Shown here piece by piece: positions 8,217 to 16,967 of a stretch of 59,427 bases of DNA. The notes under the pieces are model-generated. The model had not been told where the DNA came from. It searched no databases and saw nothing but the letters and a program-made list of their open reading frames with translations. Where the stretch lies: assembly GCF_000388175.3 (NCBI RefSeq), contig NZ_ARPM03000202.1, forward strand, positions 1 to 59,427, given 5' to 3'. Position 1 is the stretch's first letter. Every line of letters starts with the position of its first letter. Source of the stretch: Holospora undulata HU1. Lineage in GTDB: Bacteria; Pseudomonadota; Alphaproteobacteria; Holosporales; Holosporaceae. A program made the translations under genes and the position numbers.

Positions 8217-9528
8217 AGCCATGCCTCCATGCCGGCGTGTAGGAGTAAACTCTGCAGTCCATCTGTATGGATACGCACATCAATGCCATCTTCTCGCACC
8301 AACACCGCTTTGATCAGCAAGCAGATGATGCGATATTGCTCAATCGGAAAGAGCGAATCCCAAATCACATCAATTTGCTGCAACATCGCAAAGGCTTCAT
8401 CCGTGGAGATTTGCCCCTCAAGAGACTTCAGGGTTTTAGCGGTAATTTCAGGGCATTTGAGGAGTTCGCGTACTTGCTGTACCACGAAGCGCTCAACTTC
8501 ATTGGATGCGATGGTTTTGTGGTGGGAGGTACAGCTTTTGCCGCGCAAATGGTTGCTGCAAGCATAATAACGATAGCGTTTATCTTTCTTTTTGGTGTAG
8601 GTTGGCGTCATGGCTACATCACAAACCTGACAGCGAATCAGATTTTTTAGTAGTGCCTGATCCTTAGACGCAGATTCTCTGCCTCTGATATGTGGGCATT
8701 TTTCAAAAACGCGCTGCACTTCGTCAAAGAATTCAGGCTCCAAAATACCTTCATGCTCCCCCTCGTAAACAGCATCTTTGTGGGCGACAAAGCCTTTATA
8801 AACAGGGTTAATCAAAGTCCTGCAAAGGTTAGCTTTCGTAAATAACTGCGCCCCATATTCTTTACCTGTTTTACTGATGATGCGTTTGGTGCGATAACCT
8901 TGCTGATTAAGTTCCCGTGCCAGATTGGTGGTGGAACGCAAGATCAAAAACCGGCTAAAGATATATGCCGAATCAGCTTGGCTTCTTCCACGTTGATCAC
9001 TAATTTTCGATCACAAATGTCATAACCAAGTGGGGGATTACCTCCCATCCACATGCCTTTTTTCTTGGAGGCAGCAAATTTATCCCGGATACGCTCTCCT
9101 GTAAGTTCACGCTCATATTGGGCAAAAGAAAGCAACACATTGAGCATCAACCTGCCCATGGAGCTTGAGGTATTAAAGGATTGAGTCACTGCCACAAATG
9201 TCACTTGATGCTTATCAAACAGCTCCACAATTTTCGAAAAATCAACAAGAGAGCGCGATAACCGATCAATTTTATAAACCACCACACAATCAACCAGGCC
9301 ATTTTCAATATCTTGAAACAACTCCTGTAAAGCAGGACGATTCAAGGTTCTACCTGAATAGCCACCATCGTCATAGGACTTACTTAAAGCGACCCATCCT
9401 TCATGTTGTTGGCTGGCGATATAGCTTTCAGCAGCAAGTCTTTGTGCATCAAGGCTATTGAAGGCCTGCTCTAATCCTTCCTCATGGGATTTACGTGTAT
9501 AAATGGTGCAGCGTATCTTTTTATTCAT
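8213..9528 (-). pseudogene. Large serine recombinase (phage integrase), one frameshift
   Basis: The N-terminal 194 residues hold the resolvase catalytic domain: IYTRKSHEEG with nucleophile Ser14, DDGGYSGRTLNRPALQ, VYKIDRLSRSL and the arginine-rich helix YERELTGERIRDK. The frame stops at 8944-8946. The recombinase domain continues at once in the next frame: ILRSTTNLARELNQQGY, then NPVYKGFVAH and the zinc-ribbon CQVCDVAMT with YYACSNHLRGKSC. A single-base indel near 8955 in an AT-rich run (reading IFSRFLILRS in the restored frame) splits it. Serine integrases cut attP and attB by forming a 5'-phosphoserine bond. As written it is inactive, so the prophage is probably trapped. Confidence 0.88.
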
Positions 9529-9980
9529 TAGGCCTTCTTGTTATTACGCAGACCAAAGAAGGCGGGTCCATTCCATCTGGTGCCGGTGATTTTGCGAGCA
9601 ATGGCTGATAAGGATTTATAACTTTGCCCTTGGTAGATGAAGCCATTTTCTGAAACCAGCACCTCATGCAAGTCACCTTGGAATTCACGAATGAGCTTGG
9701 TGCCAGCTAAAGGTTTAGAAGCCATATAATGATTGGTGAACTTTTTACCTTTCTCTATTTGATTCGCAAGATTATCGAGCTGCTTTGCTGACTTTTCAGC
9801 CATAGGGCCATAAGCGAGCTCTTGCAGACGATAAGCCAACCTTGGGATGAGATAGGTTTTGGAATGAGGCGGCGCATCCGTATCAAAAATACTTCGCCAC
9901 AATTCTTTAAGTTCTGCGGTGCTTTTACTTTGTAAAGCCAGCACTTGCTTAATAACAGATTCTTTCACGATCTTGACCAT
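9528..9980 (-). CDS. DUF2924 domain protein
   Basis: The 150-aa protein matches DUF2924 (PF11149): KELWRSIFDTDAPPHSKTYL, a helical segment RLAYRLQELAYG, and a C-terminal domain of LAGTKLIREFQGDLHEVLV, GQSYKSLSAIARKITGTRWN and GPAFFGL. This last domain looks like a small DNA-binding module of the kind that recognises a GTRWNG-type signature. The family is almost always encoded just before a phage serine recombinase in alphaproteobacteria, and here its stop abuts the recombinase start (TAATGA). A role as recombination accessory factor is inferred from that linkage. Confidence 0.88.
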   Translation of the reverse strand: MVKIVKESVIKQVLALQSKSTAELKELWRSIFDTDAPPHSKTYLIPRLAYRLQELAYGPMAEKSAKQLDNLANQIEKGKKFTNHYMASKPLAGTKLIREFQGDLHEVLVSENGFIYQGQSYKSLSAIARKITGTRWNGPAFFGLRNNKKA

Positions 9981-10164
9981 AATGAGTTTTCTCTAACAAA
10001 CCTGCTCTAGAAGCGCTTCCTTTTGAAGAGAAGTCAAGAGAAAGTTTCTCTGAAAGCCTTGATTTGCCTAGGTTTTTACTAGATTGCGCGCGCATAATTG
10101 CTGTAGCAATAATATGTGCAACTTCTTTCAGGCGATCATAGTTTTGGGCTTGGGTTAATGACAT
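9949..10164 (-). CDS. Small prophage protein upstream of DUF2924
   Basis: A 71-aa protein beginning MSLTQAQNYDRLKEVAHIIA. The start at 10164 is preferred to a longer frame from 10224 because GAGG lies six bases upstream. The N-terminal part is helical and resembles small proteins commonly encoded before DUF2924 in alphaproteobacterial prophages. The C-terminal part, rich in Ser, Lys and Arg, is encoded by a stretch (10051-10074) resembling an intergenic segment at 1508-1531. It overlaps DUF2924 by 32 bases. Function unknown. Confidence 0.6.
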   Translation of the reverse strand: MSLTQAQNYDRLKEVAHIIATAIMRAQSSKNLGKSRLSEKLSLDFSSKGSASRAGLLEKTHYGQDRERICY

Positions 10165-10251
10165 AAAGGACCTCATGTGATTGGCATGTGGTTTATGTAC
10201 AGCTTCCGGAGAGATTTCGTTCACAAGAACTTCATATGTTACAAATAGCTC

Positions 10252-10281
10252 TTGACCAACCTAACACCTGTTAGGTATGAT
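10252..10281 (+). promoter_or_regulatory. Repressor promoter with a palindromic operator in its spacer
   Basis: TTGACC (10252-10257) and TATGAT (10276-10281) form a sigma70-type promoter with an 18-bp spacer. A perfect inverted repeat, CCTAACA-CC-TGTTAGG (10260-10275), fills the spacer exactly. A dimeric repressor bound there would block RNA polymerase, so the LexA-like gene starting at 10305 is probably autoregulated. The leftward small gene and recombinase module could be controlled from the same site. Confidence 0.7.
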
Positions 10282-10304
10282 AAATTTAAGTTAAATTTTA
10301 GGAT

Positions 10305-11015
10305 ATGAGGTTCAATCAACAAGCGATGAATGCGCCCAAGAAAAACAAGCCGGGTCCCGTTAAGTCCACAGGACTGACCAAGGCTCAAGAAGACACGTTT
10401 GCTGTCATCTGCCGCCTTAAAGAGCAACATGGCGTTGCTCCTACAGTGCGAGAAGTTGCAGCTGAGCGTAGCGTTTCTGCTGTATCGGCGCTGGAGATTA
10501 TTCAGCAGCTGGAGGCTAAAGGTTATTTGCGCCGGGGGCATGGCAAAGCTCGAGCTATTGAGATCTTGGATCACCCCCTAAAGTCAGATCAAATTCCCCA
10601 TATTGTGCCTATCCAAGTAATAGGCCGTGTAGCGGCAGGAAATCCGATTTTGGCGATTCAGGATCATCTGGGTGAGTTTTGCGTGGATGCAAGCCTTGCA
10701 TGTGGTGAGTGTTTTGCTCTTCAAATTTGCGGGGATAGCATGATTGGTATCGGCATTCATGACAAAGACTATGTCGTGGTCCGATCTCAACCGACTGCGA
10801 TGAACGGTGAGGTTGTGGTGGCTCTGATCGATGATGAGGCGACCTGCAAAACCTTTTATCAAACTTTAACCGGTGTGGAACTTCGGCCTGAAAACACAGC
10901 GCATGAAGTCATCCATGTCAAAAAAGGCCAAGATTTAAGGATTCTTGGGAAAGTAATTGCAATCAGAAAAACAGTGGAGGTTAAAACGAATGCTGCAAAT
11001 GGTGTTAAACAATGA
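10305..11015 (+). CDS. LexA/CI-type S24 repressor
   Basis: The 236-aa protein has a winged-helix N-terminal domain like LexA (GLTKAQEDTFAVICRLKEQH, APTVREVAAERSVSAVSAL, LEAKGYLRRGHGKARAIEI) and a C-terminal S24 peptidase domain. The scissile Ala111-Gly112 (RVAAGNP), nucleophile Ser145 (GDSMIG) and general base Lys182 (ATCKTF) are all in place, so RecA-stimulated self-cleavage is expected. It is somewhat longer than LexA (about 200-230 aa). This is probably the lysogeny repressor. It sits on the opposite strand to the replication and recombinase modules and overlaps the unknown gene pair downstream. An in-frame second Met lies at residue 7. Confidence 0.9.
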   Translation: MRFNQQAMNAPKKNKPGPVKSTGLTKAQEDTFAVICRLKEQHGVAPTVREVAAERSVSAVSALEIIQQLEAKGYLRRGHGKARAIEILDHPLKSDQIPHIVPIQVIGRVAAGNPILAIQDHLGEFCVDASLACGECFALQICGDSMIGIGIHDKDYVVVRSQPTAMNGEVVVALIDDEATCKTFYQTLTGVELRPENTAHEVIHVKKGQDLRILGKVIAIRKTVEVKTNAANGVKQ

Positions 11016-12246
11016 AGTGTTGATGGAAAGAATCCATGCGAATCGTGAATTTTGGGAAAGTCATCTGGAAATGCCCCTTGATAGGCTGATCCAGGATTAC
11101 CAAGATGCTAAGATCCGCAAGAACTGGCTCGATTCCTTATCAGGACGCCAGCTTGGCCTGTTGTTTGACCTATCCATGAAAAAGCCTCCCCATGAACTTT
11201 CTGTGCAGCAAATGCGCAAAACCTTAACTGATTTTCCTGAAGAATTGATCAATTATTTTCTGGTGCACCATTTTAACCACGCTAAACTTGAAGCGGCCAT
11301 CACTGAAATTGCAAAGCCCGTACTTTCTGCTGAAACTATGACCAAGCTTTTGGTCAAAGATGATAAATACGACAAGAAAGGCTTGCTGTTTGCGCTTTTT
11401 AAGGCTGATCCTGAATTGCTCAAACACGTGTACCATTTTGATAAGGTGCAAAAGAAAGGGTTTGGCTCCTTTGTGCTGAAAAACCCGCCACGCCAACCTG
11501 CTGCTTCTTTCAAAGAATTTGTGACTGAAGATCTAGTCCGCAACGCTCTTAAAGCCCATGATGAAGAGCAAAATGACAGCTTTGAGACCCATCTTCAGGG
11601 TTTGTTTTATCATGAAGATCGGCTGTATCTTTTTATTAGAAGGGCCAGTGATGAAGATTTGCTGTTAAGCTCTAATCGCATTGTTCATGGTCATAAACCG
11701 GATTGGATCATTCTGGATTTTGCTGTCAATGCCAATCAAGTGAATCTTTGTGCCAAATGTTCCAACCAAGGATTGAAGATTGCTGACCGTTTGGTAAGTT
11801 TTTACTTCGATAAGGATTGCTCCTTCATTAATATGCAGGATTACAACTTTGCTGCTCAAGTGAAGACTTTCCTTCGGTCGTGCGCAAGTGAAATCGATAA
11901 GGAGCTCAAACTCTTTGAACTGAAATTCAGATCAGCTCATCTTAAAAACAACACCCATTTGATTTTAACAACGCACCCGACCGACCCCATTGCAGAAGAA
12001 CTTGAAGCGCTGCACCAAGCCGTTGGTGATGTGCTGGAAAACATTGCCATGATTGATTCGGTAAGAGTGGTGTTTCAGGGTAAAAAGGTTACTCTCTTTT
12101 TCAGGGGGGATGCAGCTGATCCCGGTCATGTGATGATTTGTTATTCAGAATATGTTTTGGATAAAAAGGGACGCGCAGCTTTTAAAACATGGATGAAGGA
12201 TTGCTATGGCCTTACGATCTTGCCTAAAGCAAAATGCTGCGCATGA
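10990..12246 (+). CDS. Unknown 418-aa prophage protein, first gene of an overlapping pair
   Basis: I do not recognise this family. The start at 10990 is chosen because GGAGG (10976-10980) lies nine bases upstream; it overlaps the repressor gene by 26 bases. The N-terminal 130 residues are helical and charged (ERIHANREFWESHLEMPLDR, RLIQDYQDAKIRKNWLDSL). A middle part has alternating strands (LYLFIRRASDEDLLL, PDWIILDFAVNANQVNLCAK) and one Cys pair, CAKC. The last 80 residues look like an alpha/beta domain (SVRVVFQGKKVTLFFRGDA). No membrane helices or nucleotide-binding loop are visible. It overlaps the next gene by 41 bases, so the products probably act together. Unlike most late genes, it has no frameshift. 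Confidence 0.7.
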   Translation: MLQMVLNNEVLMERIHANREFWESHLEMPLDRLIQDYQDAKIRKNWLDSLSGRQLGLLFDLSMKKPPHELSVQQMRKTLTDFPEELINYFLVHHFNHAKLEAAITEIAKPVLSAETMTKLLVKDDKYDKKGLLFALFKADPELLKHVYHFDKVQKKGFGSFVLKNPPRQPAASFKEFVTEDLVRNALKAHDEEQNDSFETHLQGLFYHEDRLYLFIRRASDEDLLLSSNRIVHGHKPDWIILDFAVNANQVNLCAKCSNQGLKIADRLVSFYFDKDCSFINMQDYNFAAQVKTFLRSCASEIDKELKLFELKFRSAHLKNNTHLILTTHPTDPIAEELEALHQAVGDVLENIAMIDSVRVVFQGKKVTLFFRGDAADPGHVMICYSEYVLDKKGRAAFKTWMKDCYGLTILPKAKCCA

Positions 12247-13339
12247 AGATGCATTGCAGGCTTTGCTTGAGTCCAGCAATTCATGGATTAACCCGAATCA
12301 AGTTTATCTAGAGGCGGCCCATCATCTTGGGCAGCTTGGCTTTATCCAGCTCAAAGAGCATTATTTCATCAAGTGCGCCAACCCCTTGGATGCTTTGGAT
12401 TTTGACCATCTGATTAATCCGGATTGTGAGAATAAAATTGCTATTGCTGATGATTTCGATGAATCCTGCGATGATCTCATGTGCGAGGAATGTGGACGTT
12501 ACATTTTACCCATCACCCACCAAAAACAACGTTTTCATGTTGTTTCTTTATACTTACAAAAGCAGCCTATATTGCAATGGCTTGAAGCTGAGCTCAAAGA
12601 ATTTACGTTTAAAAATCAGAGCGCCGGGGTTTATCATATTTTGTTGGACTCTGGTTTTGTAACGATGATTTTGCCTGATTTTATAGATAACCTCTCGTAT
12701 TTGGCTGTAGATCGCATTAAAGCGCAGCCAACACTGATTATCACATTACGAAAAACCTTACCGCATTTGCCGCTTGATGTGCAGGCTATAAAACTATCGG
12801 ATTTCATCAATGGCAATCTCTCTTTAAAACAAGGTTTGGATCTGGCGATGGAGCATGGCATCCCCAAAGAGATTCCCAATGTTTCAAGACAAATACTGCC
12901 TTTTGTTTCACTTCACACACCAAAAACAGCAGCACTTCCTGCAACCTACAGCATCACCATTGATAGCGAAGGTATTTTTGTGGGCGGCATTCACGTCATT
13001 GGCAAACAAGCCCCAAGTCGTATTCAAATTTTCAGGATTTTACTGGAACAATACTGGCGAGATTTCGAAGAAGGGAAACCCAAAGAGATGCACACACCGC
13101 TTAATCTGCATCAAATTGCTGAGCGCTTAGAGCCACATATGGGGCTGATTGATGATTTAGAACAGCAAATTAGAAGGCCGCTTAACAAGATGCAAAAGGC
13201 TATTGAAGAAACACTTGCTAAAGAGCTGGGTGTTAATATTAAACGTCATGATATCATTCAAACCCTTGGCTGGCCTGGGTTTAAAAAGCAGGAATACGGA
13301 TACCGTCTAAACCCTTTAAATCTGGTATTCACAAAATAG
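12206..13339 (+). CDS. Unknown 377-aa prophage protein with winged-helix-like C-terminus
   Basis: No family is recognised. AAGGA five bases before ATG 12206 supports this start, which lies inside the previous gene. The N-terminal 60 residues could be a small winged helix (VYLEAAHHLGQLGFIQLKEH). A four-Cys cluster follows (NPDCEN..., SCDDLMCEECGRYIL), suggesting a zinc site near residues 70-100. The last 110 residues look like a DNA-binding winged helix (RIQIFRILLEQYWRDFEEG, LEQQIRRPLNKMQKAIEETL, RLNPLNLVF). A regulator, replication factor or anti-phage partner are all possible. It converges with the primase-helicase gene with no gap: TAG at 13337-13339 touches the opposing stop at 13340. Confidence 0.7.
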   Translation: MALRSCLKQNAAHEDALQALLESSNSWINPNQVYLEAAHHLGQLGFIQLKEHYFIKCANPLDALDFDHLINPDCENKIAIADDFDESCDDLMCEECGRYILPITHQKQRFHVVSLYLQKQPILQWLEAELKEFTFKNQSAGVYHILLDSGFVTMILPDFIDNLSYLAVDRIKAQPTLIITLRKTLPHLPLDVQAIKLSDFINGNLSLKQGLDLAMEHGIPKEIPNVSRQILPFVSLHTPKTAALPATYSITIDSEGIFVGGIHVIGKQAPSRIQIFRILLEQYWRDFEEGKPKEMHTPLNLHQIAERLEPHMGLIDDLEQQIRRPLNKMQKAIEETLAKELGVNIKRHDIIQTLGWPGFKKQEYGYRLNPLNLVFTK

Positions 13340-15529
13340 CTAATCATGATAAAACCAAAGTGAAGGATTTTCCAGAGGAATAATGGTGCCATCTTCAGCG
13401 GACTTATAATGGGTTGGTAAAATAGGCTGAAAATGCGTGGTTTCTTCGCCTGTTTCAGGATCAACTTTTGTCTCCTTCAGGTCCATAGCCTCCACACATA
13501 AAAAGCCATATTTTGATTTGCGGGCTGCGGTTTTACAGAATTTGATATAGCCTTTGGTGGCAAGTACATCAATACGATCACGAATGGAATGCTGGCCGCC
13601 AAGACCTGATCTATTTTCAAAGGCTCTGCAGAACTGACTTGCGGTATAAAGTTTACCTTTTCGTGCCTCCTCATAAATGAGCTGTAAAATGATATCGTGC
13701 TTGCGCCGGCGCTCTGCATCCAACTTTTCACCGTAATGCTTATTCACCAAACGCTCTGATTCTTCTTCGAGTACCGACCATTTGCCGGCTATTTTATCTA
13801 CCCATTTATTATCGATACGCTCGCCATTGCGTAGTTCAAACATCAATTGCCTGGGCGTTTTGCTTTCATCAGGCCGAAACAAAATCATGCCGGTGGTGTA
13901 AAAACCTCTGAGGGCGCCGGCACCACTAAGTGACTGGAAAGGATCTTCTTCCAAAAGCTTTTTGGTAATCTTTTTAGTGTGATGGGCGACAATCATCCCG
14001 GCATTGGGATTGACCTGATGACGCAAACGTTCCAGCCTTTCTTGCAAGAAAAACAGCATGGCATTGTTGTCATTTTCGGTGCCATGATCACCGGCATCAA
14101 AGATATTGCGCAAAGGGTCAATCACAATGAGGTCCACGGTTTTTGGATCAAAAAAGTCGTTAATGGTTTGCACAATCTGCGCAATACCTTCATCATTCAG
14201 TAACATCCTGGTTTGCGGCGTTATCACCAGATTATTGCTGATTTGCTCGAGCACATCAGGATCAAGCTCCAGTTGTTTAAGGCGTTCGCGCAAATAATGA
14301 TAACCAATCTCTGTTTGCAGATAAAAAATCTTTAAGGGCTTTGCGGGTTGCATTCCCAGAAAATGTTTACCTGCTGCCATATGCACCAGCCAGCTTATAA
14401 GAAAATCACTTTTTCCGACTTTGGGCGCACCGCCAAAAATCAACAGTCCACCGGGTGTTACAATACGCGGGGCAATCACATCATAAGGCATGGGTGAATC
14501 ATCCTGAAGTAATTGCCCCAAGGTAAAAGCCGGGACCATCTTATTAACGCTAATTGTCTTTTTTGGGCAAAGGTCGATAAAATTCTCTAAATCAACGCCT
14601 TCCGCATCAGAATCTGCTGCATCATAACCTTTGGGCTTGTTTTCTGGGATCTGAAGGATTTGGATGGATGCCACACCCAGGTTTTTGAGTTTTAATGACA
14701 CTTTATCGGCATATTGTCGGCCTGGCTCATCATGATCCGGCCAAATGATCACATGTTTGTTTTTAAGCGGCTCCCAATCGGTTTTATCAATGGGCGCATT
14801 GGCACCAAACATGGCAGTGGTTGCCGTAATGCCATGTCTCATGAGGCTATCTGCCGATTTTTCTCCTTCAACTAGCACAATTGTCTTGGCTTTGAGGATG
14901 CCTGGAATATTGTAAAACGGCCTTGGGTTTGGCGCCCGATTACGACAGGTTTTCACATCCCACGGCCTATATTGCTTACCTGAATCTGTTTCATAGCGAT
15001 AAACGCAGGCAATCAATTTGTTTGATTCATCAAAATAATCCCACCTAGCTGTGGGGGCACCGAGCAGCTCAGGACCTTCTTCCTCTTGTGTCGCCTCGTG
15101 TTTTTTCTTAATCTCTGAGATCATGGCGTACACGCTTTTAGTGCGCTCGCCGGACCACTGGGCAATATCGGTTAAAATTTCAGGGAACTGCGAACGTGTA
15201 TCTTTTCCCGTAACAGCAGCCCATAGGCTGATAATGTCGCCCCCTTCGTCGGTTGCAAAATCATGCCACATGCCGATGCGATTACCTTCAAGCTCAACAA
15301 CTAAGCTTTGGCCTGGGTTGCCTTGCACATCACCCACATAAAATTTATTGCGCTGGAAAACGCCGCCTGGTAGCAAATAAGATAAACACGATTTAAGGCT
15401 GTAGAGTAATCTTGCTTTCAGCTCGGATACTTGTTCTGACGGCTCCCAAGGTGCGGTGCTTTCAAAACAATTTTGCGGGATCGCTGTGTTGAAGTTAAAA
15501 AAATCCTTCATATCAATGACATTACTCAT
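13340..15529 (-). CDS. Bifunctional phage primase-helicase (TOPRIM plus RepA-like ATPase)
   Basis: 729 aa. The N-terminal 170 residues resemble the leader of phage/plasmid primases (GMWHDFATDEGGDIISLWAA). A TOPRIM-like domain follows at about 220-300: VLVEGEKSADSL and VIIWPDHDEPGRQYADKV supply the acidic residues. A RecA-fold helicase ATPase of the AAA_25/RepA type spans about 350-560, with Walker A GGAPKVGKSD, Walker B LIVIDPLRN and sensor-like IVAHHTKK. The last 130 residues look like a winged helix (GQHSIRDRIDVLATKGYIKF). It should start and drive prophage DNA replication. It is the last gene of the leftward replication operon and overlaps the Cas4-like gene by four bases. No damage is seen. 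Confidence 0.88.
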   Translation of the reverse strand: MSNVIDMKDFFNFNTAIPQNCFESTAPWEPSEQVSELKARLLYSLKSCLSYLLPGGVFQRNKFYVGDVQGNPGQSLVVELEGNRIGMWHDFATDEGGDIISLWAAVTGKDTRSQFPEILTDIAQWSGERTKSVYAMISEIKKKHEATQEEEGPELLGAPTARWDYFDESNKLIACVYRYETDSGKQYRPWDVKTCRNRAPNPRPFYNIPGILKAKTIVLVEGEKSADSLMRHGITATTAMFGANAPIDKTDWEPLKNKHVIIWPDHDEPGRQYADKVSLKLKNLGVASIQILQIPENKPKGYDAADSDAEGVDLENFIDLCPKKTISVNKMVPAFTLGQLLQDDSPMPYDVIAPRIVTPGGLLIFGGAPKVGKSDFLISWLVHMAAGKHFLGMQPAKPLKIFYLQTEIGYHYLRERLKQLELDPDVLEQISNNLVITPQTRMLLNDEGIAQIVQTINDFFDPKTVDLIVIDPLRNIFDAGDHGTENDNNAMLFFLQERLERLRHQVNPNAGMIVAHHTKKITKKLLEEDPFQSLSGAGALRGFYTTGMILFRPDESKTPRQLMFELRNGERIDNKWVDKIAGKWSVLEEESERLVNKHYGEKLDAERRRKHDIILQLIYEEARKGKLYTASQFCRAFENRSGLGGQHSIRDRIDVLATKGYIKFCKTAARKSKYGFLCVEAMDLKETKVDPETGEETTHFQPILPTHYKSAEDGTIIPLENPSLWFYHD

Positions 15530-16230
15530 ATGCCCCCTCCAAAACAGGTTTTATGGTAAGGGCACCATTTGCATTCAAAGTAATTTGGATCTTGGCTAAG
15601 ACGCGGCAGCAATTCAGAAGCCTCTGACGCTTGTAAGATTTGCACAGCGCGGTCAGAATATTTTTGAGCAACAGCGCCATCAAAAGCTACCCACTCGAAA
15701 TAAAGCTCTGAAGAATCCTTATTAAGAGCAACCAACAACGCCGGTCCTTCTGTTAGCTGCATATAGGCCATATAGAGCTGAATTTGCACATAATACCCTG
15801 GTTTGCTGACTGCAAGGCCATGTTTTTCAAGATCTTTCCAGGATTTATTATTGAGCGTTTTGCACTCAAAAAGTGCCGGGTAAAGAAAACCATCCGGGCC
15901 TGCTACAATCACGCCGTCAATATGACCGGCAATCCGATCATTTGCGACTGAAAAACTATATTTCTGGCCGTCTTTGTTACGGGTTATGATATCAAACCCT
16001 GCATCTTTCATCCATGAAATGACTAATGATTCCAGATGATGACCCATCGCAAAAGTCCGCAGCTGCTTACCACTAAAGGGTTGATCAGGCTCTGCGCCCA
16101 TAAACTCATACTGTAATTTACGTGCGCAGTTTTCGCCTAAACGAGAAGCACCAAGATAGGACCTTTTTGGTTTTTGCTGATGCTCACGCGCAATAGCGCT
16201 ATCCAGCATCGCTGCTAATTTACTTTCCAT
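15526..16230 (-). CDS. PD-(D/E)XK nuclease, Cas4/RecB-like
   Basis: About 234 aa from ATG 16230, picked for the GAGG eight bases upstream. Motifs fit the PDDEXK_1/Cas4 group: YLGASRLGENCARKLQYEFM at the N-terminus (a Cys that can join a cluster), GHIDGVIV (metal-binding Asp), LFECKTLNN (ExK), YYVQIQLYMAYM (the QxxxY helix), and the C-terminal CKWCPYHKTCF. Together these give four cysteines, as in iron-sulfur nucleases of the Cas4/AddB class. In phages such enzymes act in recombination or end processing. No CRISPR array or other cas gene is near, so this is a replication/recombination gene and not an adaptation module. Confidence 0.85.
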   Translation of the reverse strand: MESKLAAMLDSAIAREHQQKPKRSYLGASRLGENCARKLQYEFMGAEPDQPFSGKQLRTFAMGHHLESLVISWMKDAGFDIITRNKDGQKYSFSVANDRIAGHIDGVIVAGPDGFLYPALFECKTLNNKSWKDLEKHGLAVSKPGYYVQIQLYMAYMQLTEGPALLVALNKDSSELYFEWVAFDGAVAQKYSDRAVQILQASEASELLPRLSQDPNYFECKWCPYHKTCFGGGI

Positions 16231-16597
16231 GACCTGCCTCATCGATGATTTGGCACCATTTGATTAAGTCAGCCACGGTAAGGCTTCCGATAGGTGCTGC
16301 CAGATTCGCGTGTTTCGCCAGATAATTGAAGAGGACCAAAGCATTCTTGGGTGCGTTTCGCATAATATGAATCGGGACGGAAGTAACACTCCCTTTGTTC
16401 CGGTTGGAATCGTGGGAACCTTCGCCGCCAGCTGCTAAAGGCATCCTGGCACTTCTTGCTGCAAAACCACCAATGTTTTGAATAATGGTTGTTTGGCTGG
16501 CGCCGCCCTTCGGGTGGATGAAACTATCCAAAACCGCCCGCTTTTGCGTGACAGAATGCGCACCACGGCGCGTGATTCTTTGACATGTTATAACCAT
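16220..16597 (-). CDS. Hypothetical prophage protein, 125 aa
   Basis: A strong AAGGAGG ribosome site precedes ATG 16597. The protein is basic, with a Gly/Ser/Ala-rich centre (RSARMPLAAGGEGSHDSNRN) and a helical C-terminus (IGSLTVADLIKWCQIIDEA). No family is recognised. It overlaps the nuclease start by 11 bases and lies in the replication operon. The 61-base gap to the upstream gene holds no clear signal. Confidence 0.5.
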   Translation of the reverse strand: MVITCQRITRRGAHSVTQKRAVLDSFIHPKGGASQTTIIQNIGGFAARSARMPLAAGGEGSHDSNRNKGSVTSVPIHIMRNAPKNALVLFNYLAKHANLAAPIGSLTVADLIKWCQIIDEAGHGK

Positions 16598-16658
16598 TTA
16601 ATTTTCCTCCTTGAATTTTGAACTTTGGACGTCGTCGTCTGCGAGACTTCGTACTTCG

Positions 16659-16967
16659 TTACGTATTTCGTATACGCGCCTCGTACTCATCTCTTGTCTC
16701 CTCGCCAACGCCCAAAATTCTTCTAGGAACCCCTTTTGAAGATGCCCCCATATTTTTCGTCATAAGTGCTTTGAAGAAGTGATCGCGCACCGCATCGGGA
16801 TCAAGCTCGGCAAGATCACAGACAAAGCAAAAAGACTGGGGTGATTTTTGAAAAAACCATCGCAGTGCCTGATGCCTATAAAGATTGGAATCTGTGCATC
16901 CAAAGGCATCGCGCGCGGCTCTATCAATCACAGCCCGCCATAGCAGTATTTCTGCTGTAATGTTCAT
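16659..16967 (-). CDS. Small prophage protein, 102 aa, replication operon
   Basis: The frame begins MNITAEILLWRAVIDRAARD and includes YRHQALRWFFQK and FVCDLAELDPDAVRDHF. That pattern (ALxWF...VCxLAxLDPDxVR) is common in small proteins from alphaproteobacterial prophages and looks like a helix-turn-helix of the Trp-repressor kind, though I cannot name a family. Its ATG overlaps the end of the Hint/LAGLIDADG gene (ATGA at 16967-16964), so translation was coupled to that gene. Confidence 0.6.
   Translation of the reverse strand: MNITAEILLWRAVIDRAARDAFGCTDSNLYRHQALRWFFQKSPQSFCFVCDLAELDPDAVRDHFFKALMTKNMGASSKGVPRRILGVGEETRDEYEARIRNT

Noticed and set aside
15526-16230. CRISPR adaptation module based on the Cas4-like nuclease
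   Set aside because: There is no repeat-spacer array and no Cas1 or Cas2; such nucleases are common in phage recombination operons.
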